Source of the DNA: Lichenostomus cassidix
Taxonomy: Eukaryota > Chordata > Aves > Passeriformes > Meliphagidae
DNA length: 64,000 bases
Direction of reading: 5' to 3'
Assembly: GCA_008360975.2 (NCBI GenBank)
Contig: CM039179.1
Location: forward strand, 61,170,666-61,234,665
Shown here: positions 48,181-61,930 of the stretch, piece by piece
How positions within the stretch are numbered: the first letter of the stretch is position 1
How the letters are laid out: every line of letters starts with the position of its first letter
Made by a program: the position numbers and the translations under genes
Notes under the pieces: model-generated
The model's database searches: none
What the model saw: only the letters and a program-made list of their open reading frames with translations
Told to the model about the DNA's origin: nothing

Positions 48181-51100
48181 CTATTCAAGTGCTTCATTCT
48201 TTTGTTATTCTGGAGCTACTGAAGATATCTCTCTTTTTTTTTTTCCTAAGAACACTGTAGCTTATTTTGTCTTTGCAACTTTGAACTGAGTCATGGCATT
48301 GCCTCAGGCCAGTTTAGAAAAATGCTGTTCTTATCTGCCCAGGGCAGAAGCTGGTGGAGAGCCTGTGGTATTACCCTTTCTGTTTCTCCTGCACAAGCTC
48401 TAAATGCATGAACTTGGGCTAAGAGAAACCAGTGAGTGGGACACAAACATGCGATGTGTGGCTCCTCCTGAGTTGAGCTGATGGAAACCTCCAGTGACCC
48501 CAGGAAATCTGCTGGCTAAAATGGTCCATGTCGGTCTCACTGCGAGCACAAAGAAAGAGGTCACCATCAGAAGCCAGACTGTCCAGCTGTGGCTGAGTAA
48601 TCTGGGGTGCTGAACACCTCCAGGGAAATGAGGAATGCTTTGAAGTTTCTTTTCTTTTTTTGGATGAGTTGAAGGGATGCTGAAGGCATCCAGCACCCCC
48701 CAGCATTATACTTCAGCTGCACGAAGACACAGCATTAGTCAGAGCAATACCACAAATTTCCCGTCTGCTTCTGCCTGGTTCTGATAACAGCGAGGCTGTT
48801 TTTTCATTTCATTCAAAGGCCCAGTGTGAGCTGCAGAGATAAAATAAACAATGGTATTGACAGAGTAAAAAGATGCCTTTCATTACTACTTTATGGTTCA
48901 GCTACATGAGGAGGCATGGGAGCAGAGGCAGCAGCAGCACTAGAAAGAGGAAAATTTAAGCGTAATTGCACGCTTTTTCAAGTCAAGGGCCAAAGTCTGT
49001 TACAGCTTCTCACCTAAAACAAGAGGAGCAATTCCCCAACTGCTTTGTTTTGTTCTTAGCAGCTTGTGAAGACTGGCTTCTCAATCTAGATTTCTGGCTT
49101 TGAAAAACGGGAATAGGCTTCAGCGTGTAGAAGTTCCTGCATTTCTTTGTCATTCCTTTAAGAAGCACTAAAGTGCTGTAGCCAGTAGAGCTGTACCAGG
49201 CACTGCTAATTGTGTAAGTTTTTCTGAGTGACCATTCCAGGCATCTTTCCCCTACAGACACAGGGAAGTGGCCTGTATGCAGTTTGGAAACAGAGATATC
49301 CCATTCTCTGGCAGAGAACCCTGACAGCTGTAGACTGCTTTTTGTGTAACCTCAGTTCAGCTGATGCAGAGCATTCCACAAATTATATTGTGGCATTCCT
49401 GCATGGAATAAATCAATGTCCAGCCCAATTTTCTCTTTTCATATTTCTGCAGGGACTAGACTTTCTGCTCCCCTCCTGAAAGGGTTTGTCCCAGGTGGCT
49501 TCTGGCTTCTGCAACATAAGTGTGGTGAATTCCATGAGGACACAAGGACCAGAGTCAAAGGCAGTCACATTTAAACTGTAAGTAAAGGAGCTTCCATGTG
49601 CAACTCACATCCACTATTTTGATGGGATTGTTAGGAAGCACCACATATGGCCAAAAATATCACCCACATGTCACTCACGTTTGATCAAGATCAAGTTGCT
49701 CCTGTAAACCCATAACAAAAAGTCCTGGTCTAAAGTTGCATTAGCATTATTGCAGCTGACTGAATTAATTCTTTAAAAGTTGAAGCTGAACAATCTATTT
49801 CACCTTGATGCTTCAGATGTATAATTCCTTGCTGGTTTACTTGTCCTTGCTTTCCAGCTCCCTGCTCTTGGTGACTGGATGTTTAAGAAAACACAGATGG
49901 TGCCTGTGCATTCAAACATCATAAGAAGAAAATCAGCTTCACAAGTAAGGATCATGCAGAGCTGCCAGGTAGAGACAAGCAGGTATTTGGGAAATGAAGC
50001 ATGTGCAAACAGTAGATCTGGAGGAAACAACCTAGAAGGGCTGTAACAAAACAGCTATTGCACATCCTGCCCATTCCATACTCCCAATAGCTCAAGGTCA
50101 GTCTGGAAAAAATCTTGTTATCCCCTGAAGGCTTTTTCATGGTTTATCTTTCTCACCTTTCAAAAAAACTAAACTGAGACACCAGGAAGTATCCAGCACA
50201 GAATAGAAGCATCCATTCAAGCACTGAAGGTACATTAGCCACTCCATTTCTAGTTGACATTCCCACTTAGAACATTTTCCCTTGTGGACAAGCCCTAAAT
50301 ATTATGTTGCTCTGGTACAAGGTGGTTTATTTATATGGCTTGATTTATACACATGTGGCTGTTTCAAACTGTGGATTTTAATAAACCGCACAACAGATCC
50401 CAAACAATAAAGATGAGTAATAAAGTCTGCATTAAACCTCACGCATTTGGGCACAGTTTCAGAATAACAAAAGGCTCTTGAAAACACCAAAGGTTAAGAA
50501 GTAAAGCAATGGCATCCTTCTTTTTGTTCTCTCAAAGAGCTTGGGAAAATTGACAGAAGTTGATATAGTGGTACACATTGCTAGCTTCAGAGGTATACAA
50601 CAGCTATAAAACTACTTTAACTAGACAGGTAAACTGGGTTTGCAGCTACCTTGAGCTGCTGAGACTATCAATAAATCAAAGCCATAATTTACAATATGCG
50701 TGCAGGGTGGCACACTTGTATTACTTGGGTGAAGACAAGGAGCGGGGAGTGAACTGCTAAGGTCAAGGTGCCTTCTGTGAAGTCTCCTTCAAGCCGAAAT
50801 TGTCAGTCACATGCTTTCACCTCGCATATATCCATTTCAATTGTGTTTAATATAAATGAGCATTACTCTCTGCCTTAATAAATGTCCAAGGGTTAGGAAC
50901 TACCTTTTAGAAATGTCATTACAGTTTCTCAAGAAAATTTGGCACCTTTGTTCACCTGGTCACAAAAAACAAAAAGCCCTCCCCATCTTAGGTTTTAGCA
51001 GTCACCTTGATTCAGACATACCAGGTCACAGGCCAGCTCATGGGCCACTGCATAGAGATGTGCTGTGACACTGGGGACCTCAGAAAGGATTGCTGCTTGA

Positions 51101-52484
51101 GAAGGTCTCTGTCTCCTCAAGCAGCTCAATGTGGCAATATTGTCTAATTTCTTTAGGAAAGCCCCTGCTGGTATCTGGCACCATTTTGTACTCAGAAAAT
51201 GTCTTCTTTTGTACATCTACACATTCAAACAACAAACAGCTGTCCATGTATACTCGCCTGCTACATCTCAAGGCACACAATGCATACTTTCCTTTTCATG
51301 TTGTATAAAAATTTCCTTGTTGCACACTGCCATCACATTATTTTCAATAGTTTTGACTTAATTAACCACACAAAATAATATTTATTCCTTCGGGCTACTG
51401 TGGTGCCCTGTGTGGATGTTTTCTCGAGGAAAATGAGCCACAGTGAGCCACTTGTGGCAGGGGGACCATGGGCTATGTCCTCCTCTGAGTATCAGGGATG
51501 AAAATGTGACTGGATCTTATATGAGGAGCTGGAGTTTAGCAACAGCTACTTCCACTTGAAAATACAGACAGGAGCTGCTAGGTCTGGCTTTGTGTTTGCT
51601 TGGTGTTTGACACTCACTATTATGGTTGTTACATCACTACATTTATTTGTTACGTCATTACATCATCATTTCCCCAGACCTGCAAACACTAAGCTGTTCT
51701 CTGCATGCACCTGAAAATGATATTCCCCTATTGACCCATCTCTAATAATGACAAACCTTTCACTGTTACAATTTTGTTGCTCCCAGAGTAGTGCCAGCCA
51801 TACTTCCAATATGTGCAGGTTGCTGATGTGTGGCAGTACAAAGGCAGAAATTTCCACCTGGGAAAAGAGGATGTTGCAAACCTCTGTGTGGATTGGGAAT
51901 CACCATCTGAGGCTGCATCTAGTTAGCATGAATCTTAAAAAGCTTCCACCTTTCCTAATCAGCGTGGCAGTGTCCCCAAAGTCCTGGGCTAGAATTTCTC
52001 CTCGCATCTGAGACCAGCACAGAACTCTTCCCTAGTGGCAGGTACATGTGTTGGCAGAGGCAGAAGTGGATGAGGAGCTTTCTCTCACAAATCCCCACAT
52101 AAGACTTGTTTTTAGATGGATTTCCTCAAGAGCTAAATGAGTCACAGTGCTGGAGAAGCGTTGTCTCCTTTCAGCATCCCAAGAGTCTGTACTCACAGGA
52201 CTGGAATCAGAGTGCATCGAGGCATTTTCCTTATCACTGCTGATAGACCAAATTTAGTTTTTTATTCAAGGGCACACACAGAGCTGAATTTATGTATCTT
52301 TCCCTTGGAACACTTCTTTTGGTCACACATGTTCTATTTAATACAAGTGAAAGGAAAACTAATTTAAATTTAACGTCACATAGGGGGGTGCCAGGTAACA
52401 GTTGGATTATTCTATTAATTTTGAAATGGCTTTGTTCTTGACAGCTCAGAAAATCTCTGAGGAAACATATTATTTAGCCTAGTA

Positions 52485-52560
52485 GGAGATTCATTCAATT
52501 CTTTTTATGTGAGAAAAGTATGGAGATACATTCAATTCTTTTTATGTGAGAAAAGTATGG
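52485..52560. repeat. 37-bp tandem duplication
   Basis: Two copies with a 37-bp period. A 32-bp core starting CATTCAATTCTTTTTATG is identical in both (52492-52523 and 52529-52560), and the preceding GGAGAT is shared too. It lies in the HTR2A intron. Confidence 0.92.
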
Positions 52561-55500
52561 TGAATGATAATTTATACCATAAATCATCTATTTCACTTTA
52601 GAAAAACAAGATCAGAGAAGTCTGTGTCTCCTAATGTTTCTCATTTATGTCCTCAGTTCTAAAGCCTATTTCATACAAGAACAGAAATATGTGTCTCCAA
52701 ATTAATTTGTAGAACTCTGATAATAAATTAAATAGAAACAGGATTAGAGGAGAATTACAGGGAGGACAGTGAAAGAAATGAAGGACAGGTGCCCCTTTTT
52801 GACCCAACTGATTAGAAACCCCAGGCTTCAGAGTGGGCTGAGCTGTGAGAGAGGAAGCTGCTGATGGAGTTGCTTTCTGCTTTGGTATAATCTTCAAAAT
52901 GTGCACACAGCCCTATTTCCTAAAGGCACCAAGAATCCAACAGCAGGAAGCAGTTTCTTTGCTTTTGGCTTTAAGTGCTTTTCCTGCCTATGCAGGAAAA
53001 CTCCTTAAGTTCTCTTTCTTAGTTATGCTGCAGGACTTGTTTATGCTCTGGTTCTTCTAATTTTCTTGTTGGATTTTTCAAGCCTTCTGAGTATTTGAGG
53101 AAGACATAACCTTTTGCATAGCAATTTCCAGTGGAGCCTCTTCCCCACTATAGTCTTTGCTTTTCAACTAGTGATACTATTTTTTATTTGGGCAGAGGCT
53201 TCTTCCAAGGTATTTACTGGCTTCTCACAGAGATCTCCCACTGAGATTAGTTGCTATCCCTCTGTCTAAGATGGTTACCCAGTCACTAAAGGGAGTAGCA
53301 GAGGCGTACAGAAGTCTACACTTATCAAACAGCTAAAAATAAATTAAAAAAAGGTTTATAAACGTCCTGAAGAAATTTATTTTGAAAAAGGATTTAGGGA
53401 CTGGGGATTTCAGATGATGCCATTCATGTGTGCAGCAGGGAGCAATGGTGTTCAGATGCTGGTGGTTTCAACTGAACAAGCTCAAAGAGGAAATTTTGCT
53501 ATTGCAACCAAACCCTCTAAATTTGGTGCTAGCACAGGTTGGCACAGGCTGCCTTCACTGTCTGCTGACTGCAGTGGGCAGAGGGGAGGCCTTCAGGGGT
53601 AAGAAATTGCCAGACAAAACTCTGCTGCCTGGTCTGTTTTTTCATATGCAGGGATGCAGTCACATATCCCAAAGCTAGTCTTCATATCTCATTTTTTATA
53701 AATTCTTTTATTTATTTCTTAATGTACTTGTAGTTATTCCCAGGTAATGACCTCCTTGACCTATGATTGCACATTGCCTCATTTTGACTGAAGCTTTGAA
53801 GTGATTCTATCTTTGCAGAGTAAAAGTAGTCTTGCTTGGACTTAGCACACTTTCTGTAAGGGACACCTGCAGGAAAACCTTCACTTCTAGGGCCAGAAAA
53901 TAGAGAGAATATGTGGAAACCTCAGAAAATTGAATGATTTTATCAATTTATAGAGAAATATTCTTGTAGATGATATGCACTTACGTTCAATCTACTGCTA
54001 ATTTACTATAACATTTATATCTACTGAGAGACACAACTCTTCCTAGATAAGTAAGAAATACCAAACTGCCCAGTAAATGAAATTTCTTACAATATGGCTA
54101 AAGGACAAAACAATGTGTACCACATGCCATATTTTTTGCCAGGTCTCCCATGGATTTGTTGAAACTCCTTTTTACTGTGCTTGGTTAGACCTCATGGTCT
54201 GATTATGAATATTTTAGTGACATTAAACCTGGAGAAAGATGTCAAAAGACTCCAGCCCTAAACTCAGTATGCCAACATTTAGACAAAAAGTAAATGTCTT
54301 TGCCTTGTGTAGATTACTATGTAAATACAAGTAATTATAAATGCATCTACAGTGAAGAAGAGGGAGACAAGAAGACATCTGGGCCTGCTTTTGTAGCAGA
54401 TGGTGAGCCAGAGCTGTTAAGCTCCAGGATGTCTAGAAGGTTAAAAGCTGATAATAGAGAGAGTCTAAAATTCCTTTTCTTGTTTACTGATCCAGAGGAA
54501 CCCACTCAACCTGATCTCTGGTAAGAAGCATGCTACCACACCATGCAGAGCCAACTTACCCACATGAGACAGCACCAGCCCTCTGTTCCCCCTGTGAAAA
54601 CTTAGCCCATCCTTAAAGATGGGATAAAGAAACATTAATGGGAGTGATTTGGCAATGTTTTTGCACCTCATTGCCACATCGCATCTGAGATGAAATTGCT
54701 CCTCTTGCAGTCTGGTCTTTGGTAAGTTTGAGACTTAGGATTGTCCCTGAATCTGGAAAGAGTGGAAAGTAAGGTGGTGTCTGGCTAAGTGTGGACAGGA
54801 AGCTGAGGAAGCAGCTTGCCTGGGGGATGCTGGCCCAGTCCAAGGTGGACAGCAGCTACAATTCTGCTGCCATTTGGGAGCTGGAAGGAAGCTGTGCTTG
54901 ATGTTCTCCTCCAGGGGATGGAGGCTGATGACAGCTGTGTAACCCCTTCATCCACGGCGATTAGAAGTGATGAAAAGTGACTGACCTTACAACAAGGAGC
55001 TTAATATCTAATCTGAAAATTTCCAAGGGGTTCCAGCCTATCTCCGGGTCTCCAGCCTATCTCTGCACAGAGGCAGAAGGTTCTCCTCATTCTATTTAAG
55101 GCTGCTACTTCTGTGGCTCAGCAAAATGCAACAAAAGACATCAAACACTCTTTTTGTTTCTGCATACCCAATTAATGTTGTTTATATTGCATTGGTGTTT
55201 TTAAGTTCCTGGTATCAATGGCTTCATTTCTACTCAAAAGAAGTTACAAATTTATGGTTGTCGCTGGCCTAGGTAAATATGTTAATTTGCAAAGGAAAAT
55301 AGCCTCTGTGAAGGATCAACTCCAGCAACCTCTGATATCCCTTCTGTTTAGCATAGGACCTTTATGTATTCCATGTCAGATGTCCTCGCAGTGTTCACTG
55401 TGCAGATTTGAGGATAATAGTGCTTTGAGAAGAAAGAAATACCAAACCTTTGTTATAGGATCTTCCTAGATCACACATTATCAGTTTGTCTGTTTAGCTA

Positions 55501-58500
55501 TAAAGCTCCTAAAGGATCCTCGGGGCTAATTTATTGTGTGCTATACATGCTACATGCACAGTAATGCTTAAAAAAATACTTATAGGAGCAATAAGCTAGA
55601 AATTATGGAAAGATCTTAGCTATTCCACTACCATAAGCAAATAATGTGATGCCTCCTAGAGCAGTCTAAGTAACAAGATCCCCTAATATCCCAGCTTTTA
55701 TGTCTGTGTCTTTTAATTATTACATGGTGTGATTTGTTGAACGCTGATAATTTACTTAACTCTGCCTTAATCCTTCACTGAACTGAATAGAGATTTCTGT
55801 TAGTATCTCTGAGATTTCCTCAGCAGTGCTACTTGGCCTCATTGTGTAGTTTAAAAGGAGACTGAATGTAGCTATCAGATAATTTTTTTAATTATTGTAA
55901 TTTTTTTCTTACAGTAATTTCACACTCCATCTGAAGGGACAGATAACAAAAAATGTAATTCCTCTGGAGTTTCTAGACCTCAGATCATGTCCCAGTTGTT
56001 TCTCCATGCCTCTTTTTGTGGTTGCTTGCAGAAGCTGCTTAATAAGCAAATGGTCAGCTTCTTAGTAGTTATACAAGGAGACTGCAGCAATGGCTGGACA
56101 GTTATTGGAATAGATGTCTTGATGTGATGGATAATTTGGAAGGAAAAACAGAATGAGAAGCAGCTTAGAGACCTGCACAGGTCTGAATATGATGAGTCAG
56201 GATCCTGTGCTTTATGTTTCACTCTCCGCCCTGCAGCTAATGCCCTTCACCCTTTCTGAACTCTGTTAAACCAGTCAAGGCTCTGGTCACATTTACAAGA
56301 TAACAGCGTTGAAGAAAAGATGAAAAGGGATTGTATCAGCCCATATTTCCCATCTGCTGGTGTCTGTGTGGGTGCTACAGCATGATCCCTAGGCTTATCT
56401 TTCTGTTAAATGTCACAAAGCACCTTGAAAATGAAAAAAATATATGAACTGTCCTTGCAACAAGAAATGCAGAAGTGACCTCCTCATGTCCTGCAGTGTT
56501 ATGCAAGACGGATCTGCATATAACTGGGGAACTTTCAATCTAATACTTCTGAGTACTTCTGTGCTTGTAAGGGGAAATTTACACTGCTCACTCAGTGCAC
56601 CTGGGACCTAAAATCACACAGTTTTTCTCTCAGGATACTCACAGTTCAGCTCAGTCTATGATCCTGGCAATAGCTGTCAATTTGACATTTCAAAACTCAG
56701 ATCAAATACAAAAAATTGTAACAAGGGCTATGTTCTGCCAAAAGGAAATAACTCTTCCCACTGGGTGTGATTTACTTCCATCATAGAGGCAGGATTGAAT
56801 ACTGTGAAATACACAGATTCCAATTTTGATCAGGCAGAAAAGAGAGCCTTTATCACAATGCTACAGCCTGCTTTCAGGACATCACAGGAGCTCAACAAGC
56901 TATTTTCCATCAATGACCCTGGAGGACATCATATGAAAAATCACCTGACAGGTGTTTCTAAATTTGTTGCAGGTAACTAGGAATATGTTATTTCAGTTCT
57001 GACAAAACCCCTGGCTTTTATTAGCTGGGCTTAGAAGGAATGCCAGTGGCACCAGCCAGGTAATGTGTGGGGAAAGTTAATCACAGCCTAAATGTTCAAT
57101 AGTTTGCAATGTTCCTGCTGATAAAGATAAATGTAAAGATTTAATTTTAAAGAATTCTGTGATACATGAACATTTCTTAACATCATAAAACATAACATTT
57201 GGCTTAATCAAATTTAATACATAAAGGAACTTGTGAAGTGGTTCTGTATAATTTTAAAATGAGTGAAATTTTCTCTTTTCTTGACATTTTCTTTTATGCA
57301 ACATAGTGCTACTTTAACAGCACAATTTTTAATTTGGAAGGTGATTAAATGCAATTACAGTGTACAGATGACAGAGTTTATGAATCTCAAGATAATTCCT
57401 TGTACACTTCTTTTGTTCTCATTTGTATTGCATGTGGTCTATGCAGAAATCCCAACTCCTCTGACTAGAAATGCTCAAGTAATTTCTTGGTGAATATGGC
57501 ATCCTCTTTTGAGTATGTATTGTTGTAGAGACCTACTGGAGAAAGACTAGAGCAAGCTTGTGAACAAGTCCATTCTTCACTTTGCAACACCTCACATTGC
57601 ACTTCCTGCAGAAAAGGGTATCCTGAGGCAGGACCCAGTCTCATCCTTTCCCCTCTGCATGGGGAATCCATTCTGAATACTTGTATGTATTGCACACTGT
57701 GCCGGGAACATGACAGGCTAAAAAAATACAACCTTGCAGAGAAGGGGAGCAATTTATAATAGACACTGTGCTGTTACTGCCTTTTTTCTTAAAATGTTCC
57801 ATATACACTGATGTACCCTACAGAGAGAGTCTGGCTGATTATAGGTCATATGGGCACCCACCAACAGTTACTTACTCATTCAAAAACCCTGATAATAGGA
57901 CAGGCATGGTCCAAATGAACTTAATGCTTCTTTCCTGGTAGCTTAAAGAGGAAGTAGAACATGGTCCTTATGGTCTTCAAAACAAAGACCAGTTTAAAAA
58001 AAAAAAGACAACAAATTCTTTCATTAGCACTTTGACTAACCAGGTTCTTTCCACATAGATGTGCTATTAAAAATACAGCTTTACCATTTATAACTTGCCT
58101 GTAAAAATAAAACCAACGTAGAAAGAGATGCTACACAATAATGTCATGACCACTATTCATTCCTTTTTTTTTCACCTGTAAGGCAGAATGACTTCTTGCA
58201 AAAGAAGTTCTCACAGAATGAGTATGTGCCTTTTTAGACAAAACCGTTCATCTCATTGTGGTGTAATTACTCCATGAATATGGTAAATATATACATAATA
58301 ATTATTCTTCCTTTGATGACACATATTTTCTTGTATAATGTGTTCCCCCTATCCAGATGAGTGTCTGGTTGCTCAATGTCTTTGGTTTGCAAATGTGTCA
58401 CTATGGACACATGCCTGTGACTCATTTCTTTATCTCTGTGTTTCTGTATTTGGAGAATTTAGAAAGCAGTTCAATCATTAATATTCCTTTCAGCATTTTT

Positions 58501-61500
58501 TCCATAATGAAAAGTATAATGTTAGTAACACCTCCTTGTCAGATGAAAAAAACATATACAAGTTCAAAATGCAAGGTTTTTAAACCTTCACTGTTATGGG
58601 AGGGAGATATGTGTGGCAAGCTGATGGTCTGGTAGATGTGTTCACTCTTTTGGGAAGAACAAATGAAGCAAAGGGTTCTGTTACATGGGAAATACAAGAA
58701 TAATTTACATCAATGAAGAAAGTAGATAGGATATTTATGTCTTGTTCTTAGAACAATCTTAAGTAATGCCTCATAACCAGAATACATGTGCTAGTCAAGT
58801 CAGAAATGTGCATCACAGCCCTGAATGTTCCTTTCCCATGGAACTGAACATTACCTTCCCCCAAACAACCTATACATGAAGGGTTTGTTTTCTCATTAGT
58901 TGTCACTACTGAAGGAGTCATTAGTATGGCAATGAACTTTCTGCTGATGTAATTGTTGCTTACTACTGAGCCTCATACATTGTGTGTCTATGAAGAAATA
59001 CAATGAAGATTCCATTTCTGAGATGGTTCTGAAGGTCTAATACTTTATTCATGAAATTTCATGCCGACACCCTTCATTATAATTTATGCAAATTTCTCTA
59101 TATGTTGTGCAATGATTTTTTACAACTTCATTTTATTTTTATGGTGGCATCTACATCCACGAATGGTAAAGGTCCCAGGGCTGCCCAAACACAAAACCTA
59201 CAATGTTTGCCCCTGAGATCCTGCAGCTGGAGTGAGCAAACAGTATGTTTACTCTCTGAGAAATGGTTTCATGAGTATGATAAAAATAAAAGGAATGTTC
59301 CCTAGGGAAATTATTATAAAAACTGCTAAGAATGCAAAGTCAGGTCTTCAAAAAAAGAAATATAAGCAGAGTGAATGACTAGATGAGAAAGAAGGTAGTG
59401 TAGCAGATATTTAAAGTTTAGTTCCAGCACTTCCAAATTTAGGTGCTTAGCTTTAAATCTATATTGTCAGAGTACAGGTCAGTGTGTAATTATTTGCAAT
59501 TTTATATATTTTGGCAGTATATTCCATGTTATAACAAATGGTCTTTTCCTATGCCAAAGCATCCCTTAAATTAGACTTGACTCAAGTGGCAAATGATGTC
59601 ATCTGGAAGAAAGTGATGTGTAGTAGATTCGGGACAGGAACTCAGAGCCTGCAGTTGATTGGCTCTTTGTGCCTTTTGAAAACTGTAAAGGGATTTTCAA
59701 ATGAAAGCTGTCCTTCACAGAAAGAAGACTGAGCCTAAGGAGGCCAAAGCTGTCAGCAAAACACAATCCAGAGGCACTGGTAGTTGAATTCTCCCTACCC
59801 CTGCTGCTTCCCTGGCCCTTCCTAAGTTGTAAGGCAGTAAGAAGTCATGCAGAGAAATTGTAGGCTGCCTGTGAAGGAGGTGTAAGCCTCTGTGTCAGCA
59901 TGAAATATCACACTGCCAAATTATCTGTGAGCTCAGTTGCACTGGACTTGATTTTTACACCTGGAGCTAACTTCACTCTGCTCTTTAAAGTACATTGTTT
60001 CACATGCTACAGTGTTTCTCATTTGTGAAGTCTCAAAAGCAATGGCAAAATTTTAGAGTTATGTGGTGGGAGGTATTTTACCAGCTTCATCCAGATCCAT
60101 GTTGGGCTTTTTTTTCTGCATGAAAAGTACTGAATAAATCTAAGTTGTTAGTGACTGGGGAGTGCAGAGACTGCCTGAAGGCAGTGAACAGATGTGTAGG
60201 CTGAGTGAGAAATGATAAGAGAAAGCTTAGAGTGCCTGGGCTTCATCAGACTTCACATCACTTAGACCATTAACAGAGGAATAGAGAGAAATAAGAACTG
60301 AGGAATGTTATGTATAAGGACTTAACATTCATGCCTGTAATTCTTTTATGTTACCCTTTTAAGGAGGAAATGATGCACTGTTGGTCTCTTGCAGAGCAAT
60401 GCGTTTGTTAGGCCCATTTAGGACTCAAAGATATTTTACATGTATTTTTTAGTATAGGCTCTATTTACAATTCGATAGATTCCAGTTCTATTCAAAATTC
60501 TACTTTTTTCTAGCAGGGGGAAATGCTTGGGCTTTTTACACCTGTTCTCAATAATGACTTCTGTGCTTTAAAACAAATTGAATAATTTTCAGGGTTTAAT
60601 GAGCTTTTGCCTTCAACAGCTACAAATAATCTAATTATCTAGCCACTGTGCATACTGGATGATTTAAGATTTAAAGACATGATTAGAATCTGTTACAGTA
60701 ATTAGAATCTATTTTAAACCAATTGCCTGTGGCATTACATGGTCTAGTGAAACAAAGGCTTCTGGCTAAAAGCTCTTCTTCCACTAAATGTAAAAACAAA
60801 TGTTAGCACAATTGTTTTTTTAAACTGAGAAAATCAAGATTGCAGAAGTCAAGTAAATGAAACTATCTGTGCTTTTTTTCTGCTGTTTTTTAAATGCTTC
60901 ATATGTCACTGAAGCCAATGGAAGGAAGATCACTGACTGCCTTTGGTTAAAATCTACTGAATATATTTGTGTATTTAGTGAATAAAAGGAAAATTACAAA
61001 TTTGGTGAACAAAAGTGTAAATAATTAGGGACACTTGAAGTTATAATCTAGGTGGGTTGGGAAGCACTAGAAGAGCTTCTTCAGGCCCCCAAATCAGCTA
61101 GAACCCCTGCTGGAGTTTTAGCTCCAGCTAGAACTCAGGAGTCAGTGAGCAGGTGAATAAGGGCAATCCAGCTGATATAATGTTGCTTGATTTCCAGAAA
61201 GTTCTGAAAATACTGTTTTGTCAAAGGCTGTTAGTGTAATTAAGTTCTAATGACAATAGAAGAAAGATCTTCTTGTAGAAAAAGAATGGGTTGAAAGACA
61301 AGTAGTAGGATTAAGCAGTTTGTTTCCATATTGAGGGTAGTAGAAGGCAGTATCTGACAGCCCTGTGTGTTCATCAGTGCTGTTCAGTTCAGCCTGAGCT
61401 GTTTGCATGGTCAGTGGAACTGATTAAATGTGCTGCCAGCACACAGCTGTTGGCTGTTTCCCCCCCTTTTCCTCTGCTAAAATGAACCTATACACGGGGG

Positions 61501-61731
61501 AACACAACATCTTTCATTTTTTTCTCTTGCTTTTTACACTCCATCTCATACATCAGGAGAGTTCACAGGTTACCAGCTCAGCTGCAAACTACAGGAGCAT
61601 GGGGAAGTCAAAGGGTGTCTATCTGAGGCTGGAGAGCAAAACCTTGGATCTGAATCTGTGAGTGAGATGGTAGGCACACCGTGTGCCGTGGAGAGTGTGT
61701 TGTGCCCAACACCAGCTCTGCCTGTGCCCGC

Positions 61732-61930
61732 TATCATAAAATGGTTCGAGATGGGAAGGACCCTCAAGATAATCTCATTCCAGCTCCCCTACCCCAGAGG
61801 TAGGGACACCTTCCACTAGGCCAGGTTGCTCAGAGCCCCATGCCTTGAGCATTTCCAGGGATGCAGCATCCACAGCTTTTCTGGGCAACCTATGCCAGTG
61901 TCTTACCATCCTCATTTCACTCATCCCAGT
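61732..61930 (-). mobile_element. CR1 LINE 3' fragment
   Basis: Reads as the reverse complement of a CR1 3' end: TATCATAAAATGGTTCGAGA, TGGGAAGGACCCTCAAGATA, GGGACACCTTCCACTAGGCC, AGGTTGCTCAGAGCCCCATG, CTTTTCTGGGCAACCTATGC. It is less diverged than the copy near ESD. About 200 bp, 5'-truncated, in the HTR2A intron. Confidence 0.92.
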